DNA of 64,000 bases, from positions 124,001-188,000 of the forward strand of contig BPHV01000005.1 in NCBI GenBank assembly GCA_026003755.1. The letters run 5' to 3'. The notes below the pieces were generated by a model. That model was not told the origin of the DNA. It made no database searches and saw only the letters and a program-made list of their open reading frames with translations. The stretch is from Candidatus Roseilinea sp. GTDB taxonomy: Bacteria; Chloroflexota; Anaerolineae; J036; Brachytrichaceae. This document shows, piece by piece, positions 44,250 to 53,340 of the stretch. Every line of letters begins with the position of its first letter. Within the stretch, counting starts at the first letter, position 1. Position numbers and translations under genes: made by a program.

Positions 44250-45050
44250 CCCCATACGGCTCCATGTCCTATCGCGAGATCGCCTCGCGTTACAACGCAC
44301 TCAACGCATTGCCGCCGCATGCAGCCTTGCAGGTCGGCAGCGCGATTGCGCGCTACGCGCGCGGCGAGATGTTGCTCGACTTGGGCGCCGGCGCAGGGCG
44401 GCTGGGCATTCCGGCAGCGCTGGCCGGCTGTCGCGTGGTCGCGCTCGACCTGGAGTTGGCCATGTTGCGCGCCGGCCAACGTGAGGCCGGCCTTCAGGCG
44501 GTGGAGTTGCCTTCGATCCAGGCCAATGCTGTGCACGTGCCCTTCTGCGATGACTGCTTCGACGCGGGTGATGATCAACAATCTGCTGCACCTGGTGCCG
44601 CAGTGGGAAGCCGTCTTAGTTGAGGCAGTGCGCGTCATGCGCCCCAACGGCATCTTGATCCAGGGGCGCGATTGGCTCGATCCGCAATCCTGCGCCGGCC
44701 GGATTCGCGCGAAGTGGCGCGAAGTTGTCACCACGCTCCGGCCGGAGATGCGCCCGACGACGGCAGCCGGCCCGGCGCTCTTCCAGACCTTAGCCCGCAT
44801 GGGCGGCCAGATCGAAGCGGAGGTCCTCGCCGCCGAATGGACGGAGTGCCTGACCCCTGCACGCATTTTGCATCGCATGCGTCAGCGCATGCACAACGAG
44901 ACCTGGGCGCTGGACGATGACCTGCTCCAGTCTGGGCTGGCCATGCTCGAACCCTGGGTGCGCGAGACGTTCGATGACCTACAGGCCGAGGAAGATGTGA
45001 CGTGGCGCTTTGTGTTGACCGTGACCTATGCGCTTAAGCGCGCGCGATAG
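44246..45050 (+). pseudogene. SAM-dependent methyltransferase, disrupted by a one-base frameshift
   Basis: The gene starts at ATG 44246, overlapping the bchD stop, and codes in one frame to about 44566, then continues in the +1-shifted frame to the stop at 45050. The first part has MLLDLGAGAGRLGIPAALAG (SAM motif I), VVALDLELAMLRAGQ (motif II) and VPFCDDCFDA; removing one G from the GGG at 44566-44568 restores VMINNLLHLVPQWEAVL and VRVMRPNGILIQGRDW. The restored protein would be about 267 residues of Methyltransf_11 class. It does not look like typical BchM or BchU to me, and its substrate is unknown. It may be a true pseudogene, a programmed slip, or an assembly error. It sits in the bch operon between bchD and the second PucC-like gene. 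Confidence 0.75.
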
Positions 45051-45063
45051 GAGCTGATGCGCG

Positions 45064-46428
45064 ATGAAGACCAAACTGCAATTCACCCTCTCCAAGCTCG
45101 GCATTGCCTGGATGTTTGCTTTGGTGACGATCAACTTCAACCGGGTGACGATCTACGAGCTGGGCATCTCGGCGTTGCTGATCGGCGTGATGATCGGGCT
45201 ATATCCGTTCTTCGGCCCGTTCCAGCCGATGTTCCGGCGCATCACCGACCGCTACCCCATCTTGGGTTATCGGCGCTCGCCCTATCTGGTGATCGGTATG
45301 GTCGCCGGAAGCTTGGTCTTCCCCTTTCTACCGGCCGTAGCCGGCGCCATGGCCGCCGGTTCGCCCATCGCATTCATGGCCGGTTTCGTGTTGTTCTTCA
45401 TCTTCGGCGCGATGATCGCGCTGATGGCCAACACGTATCTTGACTTGATCGCCGAATGCACGCGCGAAGACGAGCGCAGCGGTGTGTTCGCCGCCGCATG
45501 GACCGGCCAAACGGCCATCATCGTCGTTTGGGCGTTCATCTTCCGATTGTTCATGCCGGACTATTCGCCGGTGCGGATGCAGGCGCTGTATGCGCTCACG
45601 CCACTGGTCGTTACGGTGCTGGCCATCGCCAGCGTGTGGAAGCTGGAGCGCCGGTTGTCGCCGGAAGAGATCGTCCGGCGGCGCGCAACGCCGGCGGATC
45701 CGATTGCCCATACCATGAACTCGATCCGCAGCTCGCTGCTGCTGACGCGCACCAACCCGACCGCGCGAAGGTTCTTCGTCTTCATCGTCTTCACCTTCCT
45801 CGGCATCTTCACGCAGGACCTGATGCAAGAGGTCTGGGCCGGCGACGTGTTCCGACTCTCCGTCGGCGAGTCCACCGTCTTCCAGCAAATCTTCAACGGC
45901 ATGGTCACCGTTGGCATGGGGATGACCGCAGCGCTGGGCGCGCGGGCGCTGGGTGCGAAGGCGCGCACCGCGGCGTTGCCTATGGACGACAAGAAGCGCA
46001 TTGCGACGTTCGGCGGTTGGTCGGCCACGCTCGGCTTCATCATGCTCGCCGTTGCATCCCTCACGGCGCAGGTGACGCTGGCCCACCTCGCGTTTGCCGT
46101 GGTCGGCTTCACGGTGGGCGTGTTCACCTTCGCGGCGGTCACTGTGATGAGTGATATGACCGTGGAGGGTCAGACGGGTGCTTACCTTGGCTTGTGGAGC
46201 ATCGCGCAGGCGCTCGGCCTGGGCGCCTCATTCATCGTCGGCGGTGTGTTGCGCGCGGCGCTGGTCGAAACCGGCCTGATGTCTGCGCCGGTCGGCTATG
46301 CAGCCATCTTCGGGGTCGAGGCAGTGTTCATGATCGGAGGCGTGCGACTGCTGCGCGGCGTGGGCGTGGAAGGGCTGCGGCGCGACGCGCATCGCTTTGC
46401 GCCGGCAAAGAGCGCAGTGGCTGCTTGA
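45064..46428 (+). CDS. PucC/LhaA-family (BCD) MFS transporter, copy 2
   Basis: The product has 454 residues and about 12 membrane segments, preceded by AGGAG. It opens FTLSKLGIAWMFALVTINFNRVTIYELGI, matching copy 1 at the same place (KLGVAY...FNRVMINELGI). Motifs include FRRITDRYPILGYRRSPYLV (motif A-like with the extra PILG-Y-RR-P typical of the BCD family), ANTYLDLIAECTREDERSGV, and a C-terminal SDMTVEGQTGAYLGLWSIAQ. Copy 1 has MDMTVPGETGSLMGAWGMAQ at the equivalent place. Family members aid delivery of bacteriochlorophyll or assembly of light-harvesting complexes. It lies between the methyltransferase and bchH in one presumed operon. Confidence 0.87.
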   Translation: MKTKLQFTLSKLGIAWMFALVTINFNRVTIYELGISALLIGVMIGLYPFFGPFQPMFRRITDRYPILGYRRSPYLVIGMVAGSLVFPFLPAVAGAMAAGSPIAFMAGFVLFFIFGAMIALMANTYLDLIAECTREDERSGVFAAAWTGQTAIIVVWAFIFRLFMPDYSPVRMQALYALTPLVVTVLAIASVWKLERRLSPEEIVRRRATPADPIAHTMNSIRSSLLLTRTNPTARRFFVFIVFTFLGIFTQDLMQEVWAGDVFRLSVGESTVFQQIFNGMVTVGMGMTAALGARALGAKARTAALPMDDKKRIATFGGWSATLGFIMLAVASLTAQVTLAHLAFAVVGFTVGVFTFAAVTVMSDMTVEGQTGAYLGLWSIAQALGLGASFIVGGVLRAALVETGLMSAPVGYAAIFGVEAVFMIGGVRLLRGVGVEGLRRDAHRFAPAKSAVAA

Positions 46429-46455
46429 CGCAGCCCTGCGAAAGGATGGGCAGCT

Positions 46456-49400
46456 ATGAGTGACAAACCGAATATCGTCGCCATCGTCGGCCTCGAGCAC
46501 TTCAACAAAAGCGTGTGGGACGAGGTAAAGGCCGACCTGGCCGGCGAGGCCAACCTCGTCCAGTTCACCGAATGGGAGTTGGAGTCGCGTTCGCCGGAGG
46601 CGGCGCGCGCCATTCGCGACGCCGACTGCCTGTTCGTCAGCATGATCAACTTCAAGGATCAGGCGGATTGGCTGCGCGCGCAGGTCGAGCAATCGCGCGC
46701 AAGCGTCGTCTTCGCCTACGAGTCCATGCCTGAAGTGATGGCGTTGAACCGCGTCGGCGATTACGTGGTCGCCGGCAAGTCCGGCGGCAAGGGTGGCATG
46801 CCCGAGCCGGTGAAGAAGATCGCGCGCATGCTGGTGCACGGGCGCGACGAAGACACGCTCTATGGCTATACCAAGCTGATGAAGCTGATGCAGACCATGA
46901 TGCGCTTCATGCCGGCCAAGGCGCGCGACTTCAAGAACTGGATGCAGGTGAACATTTACTGGAACCAGCCGCTCGCCGTCAACGTGAGCAGCATGTTCAA
47001 GTTCATCCTGCGCGAGTACTTCAACCAGCCGATCGCGGTGCCGCCGGTGGTCGAGGTGCCGATGATGGGGCTGTATCACCCCGACGCCCCTCGCTTCTTC
47101 AAAGACATCAAGGCCTATCGCGACTGGCGGAAGCGTCGAGACAAGGCGACCAGGCGACCGGGTGACCAAGGGACAGGCAGACAAGGCGAGAGGGAGATAC
47201 GACGATCGCTAACCATCCATCATCAATCATCGGTTACCGATCATCACCCCGCCGTGGCGCTGCTCTTCTTCCGCAAGCATCTGATGCAGGATCGCGGCTA
47301 CATAGACGAGATGATCCGGGCGATGGAAGGCGCCGGCTTGGACGTGTTGCCCATCTTCGTCGCGGGCGTCGAAGGCCACGTCGTCGTGCGCGATTGGCTG
47401 ACCCACGAGCGAGTTGATGCGCTGGTCAGCACGATCGGCTTTGCGCTGGTGGGCGGGCCGGCCGGCTCGACCTCGCCCGGCGCGCATCGCGACGCAGCGG
47501 TCGAAATCCTGGAGCGCCTGGACGCGCCCTACATCGTCGCACAGCCGCTCTACGTGCAAGACTTCGTCTCTTGGCAAAAGATCGGCGTCGGGCCGATGCA
47601 GGCCGCAGCCACGTACGCCCTGCCGGAGATGGACGGCGCGGTGAACCCGGTCATCCTCGGCGCGATCAACAACGGCCGCTTTCAGACCGCGCCGGACCGC
47701 CTCCAGCGGCTGACCACGCTGGTGCGCCGTTGGGCGACGTTGCGCCATACGCCTAACCGCGATAAGCGGATCGCTTTTATCGTCTACGACTATCCGCCCG
47801 GCCTGGGCAAGAAGGCGACGGCTGCGCTGCTGGATGTGCCTCGCTCATTGCTCAATATCCTGCGGCGCTTGCAGGCCGAGGGTTACGACGTCGGCCAATT
47901 GCCGGAGACGCCGGAGGCGCTGTTGCAGCAACTGGAAGCAGCGACCACCTTGCGCGCCGACGGATTGGCCGTGACGCAGGAGCAATTCAAGCAGTGGACG
48001 ACGCCGCGCGAGCGTGAGCGCGTGGAGGAGCGCTGGGGGCCGTGGCCGGGCGACATCGCGCCGGCAGGACGCGACGCCGTGTTCATCGGCGGGCTGCGAT
48101 TGGGCAACATCTACATCGGCGTGCAGCCGCGCTTCGGCGTCACCGGCGACCCGATGCGCTTGCTGTTCGACAAGGAGAACACCCCGCATCACCAATATCT
48201 GGCGTTCTATCGCTGGATCAGCCGGGGCTTCGGCGCGCACGCCCTGGTGCACGTCGGCATGCACGGCTCGGCGGAGTGGATGCCCGGCTTGCAGCTCGGC
48301 ATGACGCGCAGTTGCTGGCCGGACGCGCTGCTGGGCGAGCTACCGCAGCTCTATCTCTACCCGATGAACAACCCCAGCGAGGCGAACATCGCCAAACGCC
48401 GCGGCTACGCCGTAATGGTCTCCCACGCCGTGCCGCCGATGGCGCGCGCCGGCCTATACAAGGAGCTGGCCGCGCTCAAGGATATGCTGCAAGACTATCG
48501 CGAGCGGCAGATCGAACGGCGCGGCCAAACTGAGGAAGCCCTGGAAGAGGCCGTGCTGAGCAAAGTCGCGCTGGCCAATCTGGATGCCGACTGCCCGCGC
48601 CTGCAAGGAGAACCGTTTCCCGACTACGCTGCGCGGCTCTACGCCTATCTGCGCGACCTAGAGCAGCGCTTGATCACGGCTTCGCTGCACGTCTTCGGCG
48701 AGGCCGCGCCAACGGAATCGCAGATCGTCACGGTGACCGAGGCGCTGAAGGTGCGCGGCGGCCATCGCGCGCTGGCCGATGTGATGCTGAGAGAGACGTT
48801 GGGTGATGCCGCGCCGGCGACATCGTACGCCGAGCTGGCGGCGCTGGCGCGACGCGGCGACCCCGAAGCGCTGCGTGCCAGGGAACGGGTGGATGAGGCG
48901 TGCCGGGCCTTCGTTGAATGCGCTGTGTTCCGCGGCGAATCGCCGGCGTCGGCGCTGCATCAGGCGACTCACAACGGCACGTCCATCGCCGCCGACGACG
49001 CTGAGGCGCTGATGGAGATGGCGCAGGCCGGGCGGATGATGGCACGCATGCTCGGCGACAACCGCGCCGAACTCGAGGCCGTGGTGCGCGGCCTCGACGG
49101 GCGTTACATCCCGCCTGCGCCCGGCGGCGACTTGATCCGCGATGGCCTAAGTGTGTTGCCCACCGGTCGCAACATCCACGCGATTGACCCGTGGCGCATC
49201 CCCAGCGAGCTAGCCTATGCGCGCGGCGCAAAAATCGCCGAAGCCTTGCTGGAGAAGCACCTCGCCGAGAACGCCGGCCAATATCCAGAGACGATCGCGC
49301 AGGTGCTCTGGGGCCTGGACACGATCAAGACCAAAGGCGAGGCCATCGGCACGGTGCTGCGCCTAATCGGCGCGCGGCCGCATCACGACGGCCAGGGCAA

Positions 49401-50352
49401 GATCAGCCACTATGAACTCATCCCGCTGGAGGAGCTGGGCCGGCCGCGCATTGACGTGCTGATGAACCTCAGCCCGATCTTCCGCGACACCTTCGAGCTG
49501 CTCATGGATCACCTCGACCGGCTGGTGAAGGACGCCGCGCGCGCCGATGAGCCGGTTGAGATGAACTTCATCAAGAAGCACGTTGAAGCGGCGATGCGCG
49601 ATGGCATGACGTTTGAGCAGGCGACTGCGCGCTTGTTCACCCAGCCGCCGGGGCAATACGGCACCTACGTGGATGACATGGTGGAGGACTCGGCCTGGCA
49701 GTCGCAGGATGACCTCGACCAGTTGTTCGTGCGCCGCAACGCCTACGCCTATGGCGGCGGGCGCAACGGCCAGCATGCGCCAGAGGTCTTGCAGCGCATG
49801 CTCAGCACCGTTGGCCGCGTCGTTCAGGAGATTGACTCGGTGGAGTTCGGCGTGGCCGACATAGACCACTACTTCTCGTCGTCCGGCGCACTGCACCTGG
49901 CCGCGCGCAAGCGCAGCCGCGCGCCGGTGAAGCTGAATTACATCGAGAGCTACACCGCCGAGACGCGCATTGATGACCTGGATCGGGTGCTGCGCGCTGA
50001 GTATCGCACCAAGCTGCTCAATCCGCGCTGGTACGAGGGCATGTTGCACCACGGCCACAGCGGCGCGGCCGAGATCAGCAATCGCTTCACCTACCTGCTG
50101 GGCTGGGATGCGGTGAGCGGCTGCGTGGACGATTGGATTTACACCGATGCGGCGAAGACCTATGCGCTCGACCCGGTCATGCGCGAACGCCTGACACAAG
50201 CCAACCCGCAGGCGATGCGCAACATCGTGGGGCGGCTGCTGGAGGCCAGCGGACGCGGCTTGTGGAAAGCGGACGACGACACGGTCGAACAACTCAAAGC
50301 GCTGTATGCCGATCTGGAAGACCGGCTGGAGGGTGTGGGTTACAACCGATGA
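46456..50352 (+). CDS. bchH: Magnesium chelatase subunit H, with in-frame insertion
   Basis: The product has 1298 residues. It starts IVAIVGLEHFNKSVWDEVKA and includes characteristic segments FVFAYESMPEVMALNRVGDY, KSGGKGGMPEPVKKIARML, VALLFFRKHLMQDRG, GVQPRFGVTGDPMRLLFDK, HVGMHGSAEWMPG, YPMNNPSEANIAKRRGYA and GRNIHAIDPWRIPSELA. BchH binds protoporphyrin IX and is the catalytic subunit; the conserved HGSAEWMPG and related His/Glu regions are intact. Codons for about residues 229-266 (47140-47253) are not chelatase-like and appear inserted. It is followed by bchC after 70 bases. BchH together with BchD and BchI forms the complete enzyme in this cluster. Confidence 0.96.
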   Translation: MSDKPNIVAIVGLEHFNKSVWDEVKADLAGEANLVQFTEWELESRSPEAARAIRDADCLFVSMINFKDQADWLRAQVEQSRASVVFAYESMPEVMALNRVGDYVVAGKSGGKGGMPEPVKKIARMLVHGRDEDTLYGYTKLMKLMQTMMRFMPAKARDFKNWMQVNIYWNQPLAVNVSSMFKFILREYFNQPIAVPPVVEVPMMGLYHPDAPRFFKDIKAYRDWRKRRDKATRRPGDQGTGRQGEREIRRSLTIHHQSSVTDHHPAVALLFFRKHLMQDRGYIDEMIRAMEGAGLDVLPIFVAGVEGHVVVRDWLTHERVDALVSTIGFALVGGPAGSTSPGAHRDAAVEILERLDAPYIVAQPLYVQDFVSWQKIGVGPMQAAATYALPEMDGAVNPVILGAINNGRFQTAPDRLQRLTTLVRRWATLRHTPNRDKRIAFIVYDYPPGLGKKATAALLDVPRSLLNILRRLQAEGYDVGQLPETPEALLQQLEAATTLRADGLAVTQEQFKQWTTPRERERVEERWGPWPGDIAPAGRDAVFIGGLRLGNIYIGVQPRFGVTGDPMRLLFDKENTPHHQYLAFYRWISRGFGAHALVHVGMHGSAEWMPGLQLGMTRSCWPDALLGELPQLYLYPMNNPSEANIAKRRGYAVMVSHAVPPMARAGLYKELAALKDMLQDYRERQIERRGQTEEALEEAVLSKVALANLDADCPRLQGEPFPDYAARLYAYLRDLEQRLITASLHVFGEAAPTESQIVTVTEALKVRGGHRALADVMLRETLGDAAPATSYAELAALARRGDPEALRARERVDEACRAFVECAVFRGESPASALHQATHNGTSIAADDAEALMEMAQAGRMMARMLGDNRAELEAVVRGLDGRYIPPAPGGDLIRDGLSVLPTGRNIHAIDPWRIPSELAYARGAKIAEALLEKHLAENAGQYPETIAQVLWGLDTIKTKGEAIGTVLRLIGARPHHDGQGKISHYELIPLEELGRPRIDVLMNLSPIFRDTFELLMDHLDRLVKDAARADEPVEMNFIKKHVEAAMRDGMTFEQATARLFTQPPGQYGTYVDDMVEDSAWQSQDDLDQLFVRRNAYAYGGGRNGQHAPEVLQRMLSTVGRVVQEIDSVEFGVADIDHYFSSSGALHLAARKRSRAPVKLNYIESYTAETRIDDLDRVLRAEYRTKLLNPRWYEGMLHHGHSGAAEISNRFTYLLGWDAVSGCVDDWIYTDAAKTYALDPVMRERLTQANPQAMRNIVGRLLEASGRGLWKADDDTVEQLKALYADLEDRLEGVGYNR
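47140..47253 (+). repeat. Simple-repeat-like in-frame insertion within bchH
   Basis: This 114-base stretch encodes about 38 Arg/Gly/Gln/His/Ser-rich residues between DWRKR and VALLFF, which are adjacent or nearly so in usual BchH sequences. It contains the direct repeat GACAAGGCGA at 47140-47149 and 47180-47189 and several GCGACC/GGTGACC variants, then a CATC-rich tail with the palindrome ATCGGT-T-ACCGAT. It resembles intergenic heptamer-type repeats rather than coding DNA, yet keeps the frame. Confidence 0.65.
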
Positions 50353-50368
50353 TGGCCTCTTCCCACTC

Positions 50369-50404
50369 CCGACTCACGAGTCGGAAATGGGGAGTAGGGA
50401 GTAG
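50369..50404. repeat. Hairpin and GGAGTAG tandem repeat in bchH-bchC spacer
   Basis: CCGACT (50369-50374) pairs with AGTCGG (50379-50384) around a four-base loop, and GGAGTAG is repeated twice at 50391-50404. The spacer is otherwise 69 bases long. The heptamer style is like the insertion inside bchH and suggests that this genome carries mobile or expanding short repeats. Confidence 0.5.
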
Positions 50405-50421
50405 CAGAGGTTCGGCGCGAA

Positions 50422-51426
50422 ATGATGAAGACGAAAGCGATTGTGATTCCTGCGGCGCATACCGTGGAGCTGCGCGAGGTCGAGCTGAAGCCGCTCGGCG
50501 CCGACGATGTGCTGGTGCAAACCACGCTGACCAGCATCAGCGCCGGCACCGAGCGCATGCTGCTGCGCGGCGTGATGCCCCACCCGATGCTGCAATTCCC
50601 CGTTGTGCCCGGCTACGAGACGGTGGGCCAAGTGATTGAGGCCGGCGCGAACGCGCGGGCCTGGCTCGGCAAGCGCGTGTATGTCGGCGGCTCCTACGGC
50701 TTTGTCGGGGTCAATCCGGCCTTCGGCGGGCAGAGCGCCTACATCGTCGCCCCGCAATCGCATCTGACCGACCTGAAGTCGCTGACCGACGAGCAGGGCG
50801 TGCTGCTGGCCCTGGCCGCGACGGCGCTGCACGGTGTGGATGTGGCCTTCGGCGCAGGGCAGGCATTCGGCGGGGAGGCTGCGCCGGAGGTATGGGTGTT
50901 GGGGCAGGGCGTCGTCGGCCAACTCGCGGCGCGGTTCGCGAAGGCGCGCGGCGCGCGTGTGACGGTCAGCGACAAGGTGCCCTCGCGCCTGCGGCTGGCC
51001 GCAGCCGATGTGAAGTTGCTGGCCGAGGACGGCGCGCTCAAGGCGGAGGACGGATCCGCCGTGGCTGCGCTCGACAAGACGTTTGCGATCTTGATTGACG
51101 CGACCGGCAAGATGGAGGCGATTGCCCCGCGCCTGATGAATGTGCAGAAAGGCGGGCGGGTGGTGCTGCTGGGCTATTACGAGCGGATTGACCTGCCCTA
51201 CATGCCGGCTTTCCTGCGAGAGTTGACCTTTGCGGTGAGCAAAGAGTGGGCGCCGGGCGACCTGGCGCGCGCGCGCGACGCCATTGCGGCCGGTCAGGTC
51301 GAAGTGCGCTCGCTCATCACGCATCGCCTGCCGGCCGATGACGCGCCTCGCGCGTTCGATCTGGCTTTCAACGACCCGGACTGTGTGAAGATAACGTTGA
51401 CTTGGTCTGGCGCGCCGGGCCATTAG
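50422..51426 (+). CDS. bchC: BchC, bacteriochlorophyllide a dehydrogenase
   Basis: The product has 334 residues. It belongs to the zinc-type medium-chain dehydrogenase superfamily and lacks the catalytic Cys/His zinc residues, as BchC does. Signature parts are TTLTSISAGTERMLLRG, VVPGYETVGQVIEAG, YVGGSYGFVGVNPAFGGQSA, LALAATALHGVDVAFG and WVLGQGVVGQLAARFAKA, the last being the NAD-binding Rossmann loop. BchC oxidises the 3-hydroxyethyl group made by BchF to the acetyl group of bacteriochlorophyllide a. Two Met codons are adjacent at the start. It is the last gene of the block, convergent with the histidine kinase. Confidence 0.92.
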   Translation: MMKTKAIVIPAAHTVELREVELKPLGADDVLVQTTLTSISAGTERMLLRGVMPHPMLQFPVVPGYETVGQVIEAGANARAWLGKRVYVGGSYGFVGVNPAFGGQSAYIVAPQSHLTDLKSLTDEQGVLLALAATALHGVDVAFGAGQAFGGEAAPEVWVLGQGVVGQLAARFAKARGARVTVSDKVPSRLRLAAADVKLLAEDGALKAEDGSAVAALDKTFAILIDATGKMEAIAPRLMNVQKGGRVVLLGYYERIDLPYMPAFLRELTFAVSKEWAPGDLARARDAIAAGQVEVRSLITHRLPADDAPRAFDLAFNDPDCVKITLTWSGAPGH

Positions 51427-51632
51427 CGCGTTGGGTGCTCTGGGTTGTCCTGCCGCTGTGTTGATGCCCGGCCGGCGTTCCGGTCGTGATCACGGCAAAA
51501 TGCGCAGCGCCGGGCAGGCTCGCAGGCCGGCCATGCGCCGCAGCGGTGCGCAGAACCCCGCGCCGACGCCGATCAGCTCAATGCAGGCCCGGCCCTCAGG
51601 TCGGTTGACAGCCGGGAAGGTAGCCCGATGCG

Positions 51633-53192
51633 TCAAGCCGCGCGCGGCAGGCTAAAGCTGAAGCGTGAGCCGGGTTGCCCATCGTCGTTGCCTTCCACCC
51701 AGATGTGGCCGCCGTGGGCTTCGACGATGGCTTTGCTCAGGTATAGCCCTAGGCCGGCGCCGGGAGTGCCGCGCCGGATGGCGCTCTCCGATCGGTAGAA
51801 GCGCTCGAAGATTTTGCTGCGTTCCTCCGGCGGCACGCCTATGCCTTGGTCGGCCACGGTGATAATCACTTCGTTCGGCGTAGCGCGGCCGGTGATGCGG
51901 ATCTCGCTTCCCGGCGGGGAGTATTTCACCGCATTCGAGATCAGGTTGCTGAGGACTTGCGTAATGCGCGCCTCGTCGGCGAACACCAGCGGCATATCGG
52001 ACGCGATATCGGCGATGACTTTGTGTGATTGCGTCTGCGCCTCAAACTTCTTTGCCACCCGCACCACCAAATCGTCAATATCCAATTCCACCGGCGTCAG
52101 CTTAAAGTTGCCGGCCTGAGCGCGCGAGGCGTCGAGCAGGTTCTCGATCAACTCGGCCAGGTGATCCGCTTCCTCCTCGATGACCTTCAGGCTTTCGCGG
52201 ACGGTTGCCTCATCCCACTGCGCGTCGGCGCGTCGCAGCGTGCTGGCATAACCCTTGATCAGTGCGACAGGCGTCTTCAACTCGTGGGACACCGCCGAGA
52301 TGAACGTGGCCTTCATCTCCTCCGCCGCGCGAAACCGAGTGAGGTCATGCACGTCGGCGATGATGTTCACCAACCGCCCTTCGCGGTTGAGCAAGGCGGC
52401 AAAGGTGATCTCGACGCTGATCACGCCGCCGCCGCGCCGCTGCAGATCGCCCTCGACAAATAGCGTCGGCGATGTCCCCACCATCGGCCAGCCTTTTGCC
52501 TCGGCCTCCTCAAGCGTCGTGCCGGCGCGCTTGTTCTTCAGCACGAGCACCTCCTCGAACTTTTTGCCGATCGCCTCGGCGGCCGGAACGCCGATGAGGT
52601 TCGACATGGCGCGGTTGAACATTTGAATGCGATGCGCGCCGTCCATGATGACCACGCCGTCGGCGCTAAACTCGAGGATCGCATCCAGCCGGCGCTTTTC
52701 GTGCGTGAGCTGCTCGTACAGGCGGGCGTTGTTGACGGCAATAGCGGCTTGATCGGCGAAGCTCTGCAGGATCCGTCGGTCGTCGCGGCTGAACCCCCCG
52801 CCTCGAATGCGGAAGACGTAGAGCGCCCCGAGAAACTCGTCCCCTTCCACCTTCAGCGGCAGCGAGACCACCTCCCAGAACCCCAACCCCACGCTCTCTG
52901 CAATGGCCACAAGATTGCGCTCCAGCGCCGTCACAGCCTCGTCCACATTCTCCGTCCGTTGAAGAATTGGCCTGAGCTGCTCTAACAAGGGTTGGGGAAT
53001 TCCGTAGGATTGCCGTATGGTGTAACGCGCGTCTGGCTCAACCAGCGCGATGAGCGCCGCCTGGCCATTCAGCATGTCCGTCGCCTGTTGCAAGATCAGC
53101 CGCAACACCTCGCTCAAGTTGAGCCGCGAGGTCAGCGCGCGGCTGATCTCCAGCAGGTAATCGCGCTGGCGGACGCGGTAGTCGGGTAGCAT
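51633..53192 (-). CDS. Sensor histidine kinase with GAF and PAS domains (orphan)
   Basis: The product has 519 residues, no membrane segment, and a GGAGG site just before ATG 53192. Domain order: GAF (about residues 20-165, with LNGQAALIALVE and LQSFADQAAIAVNNARLYEQ), PAS (about 185-290, DAILEFSADGVVIMDGAHRI, VVSVEI-like GVISVEITFAAL), HisKA with the phospho-acceptor His in FISAVSHELKTPVALIKGY near residue 306, and HATPase_c with NLISNAVKYSPPG, DQGIGVPPEER and GAGLGLYLSKAIVEAHGG. It is a cytoplasmic kinase. No response regulator gene lies beside it. It is convergent with bchC, and a role in photosynthesis control is possible but unsupported. Confidence 0.93.
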   Translation of the reverse strand: MLPDYRVRQRDYLLEISRALTSRLNLSEVLRLILQQATDMLNGQAALIALVEPDARYTIRQSYGIPQPLLEQLRPILQRTENVDEAVTALERNLVAIAESVGLGFWEVVSLPLKVEGDEFLGALYVFRIRGGGFSRDDRRILQSFADQAAIAVNNARLYEQLTHEKRRLDAILEFSADGVVIMDGAHRIQMFNRAMSNLIGVPAAEAIGKKFEEVLVLKNKRAGTTLEEAEAKGWPMVGTSPTLFVEGDLQRRGGGVISVEITFAALLNREGRLVNIIADVHDLTRFRAAEEMKATFISAVSHELKTPVALIKGYASTLRRADAQWDEATVRESLKVIEEEADHLAELIENLLDASRAQAGNFKLTPVELDIDDLVVRVAKKFEAQTQSHKVIADIASDMPLVFADEARITQVLSNLISNAVKYSPPGSEIRITGRATPNEVIITVADQGIGVPPEERSKIFERFYRSESAIRRGTPGAGLGLYLSKAIVEAHGGHIWVEGNDDGQPGSRFSFSLPRAA

Positions 53193-53340
53193 GTTCCTCC
53201 TTATACTGAACGGCGGCTGAGTGATTTATACTGGCAGCCGTAATCTCACGCTCGACTAATATACCCGTGGTATTCGTATGGTCCTGAGACTGGGTCGGTT
53301 GCGCGGGTGATCATCCGGCTTTCGATAAAGGGACAAAGCG

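Noticed and set aside
44561-44570. Programmed ribosomal frameshift in the methyltransferase
   Set aside because: Only a GGG run is present, with no heptameric slippery site, nearby stop, or strong downstream stem evident; a mutation or sequencing error is simpler.
50353-50421. Intrinsic terminator between bchH and bchC
   Set aside because: The six-pair hairpin lacks a T-tract and the gap is only 69 bases, so cotranscription is more likely.
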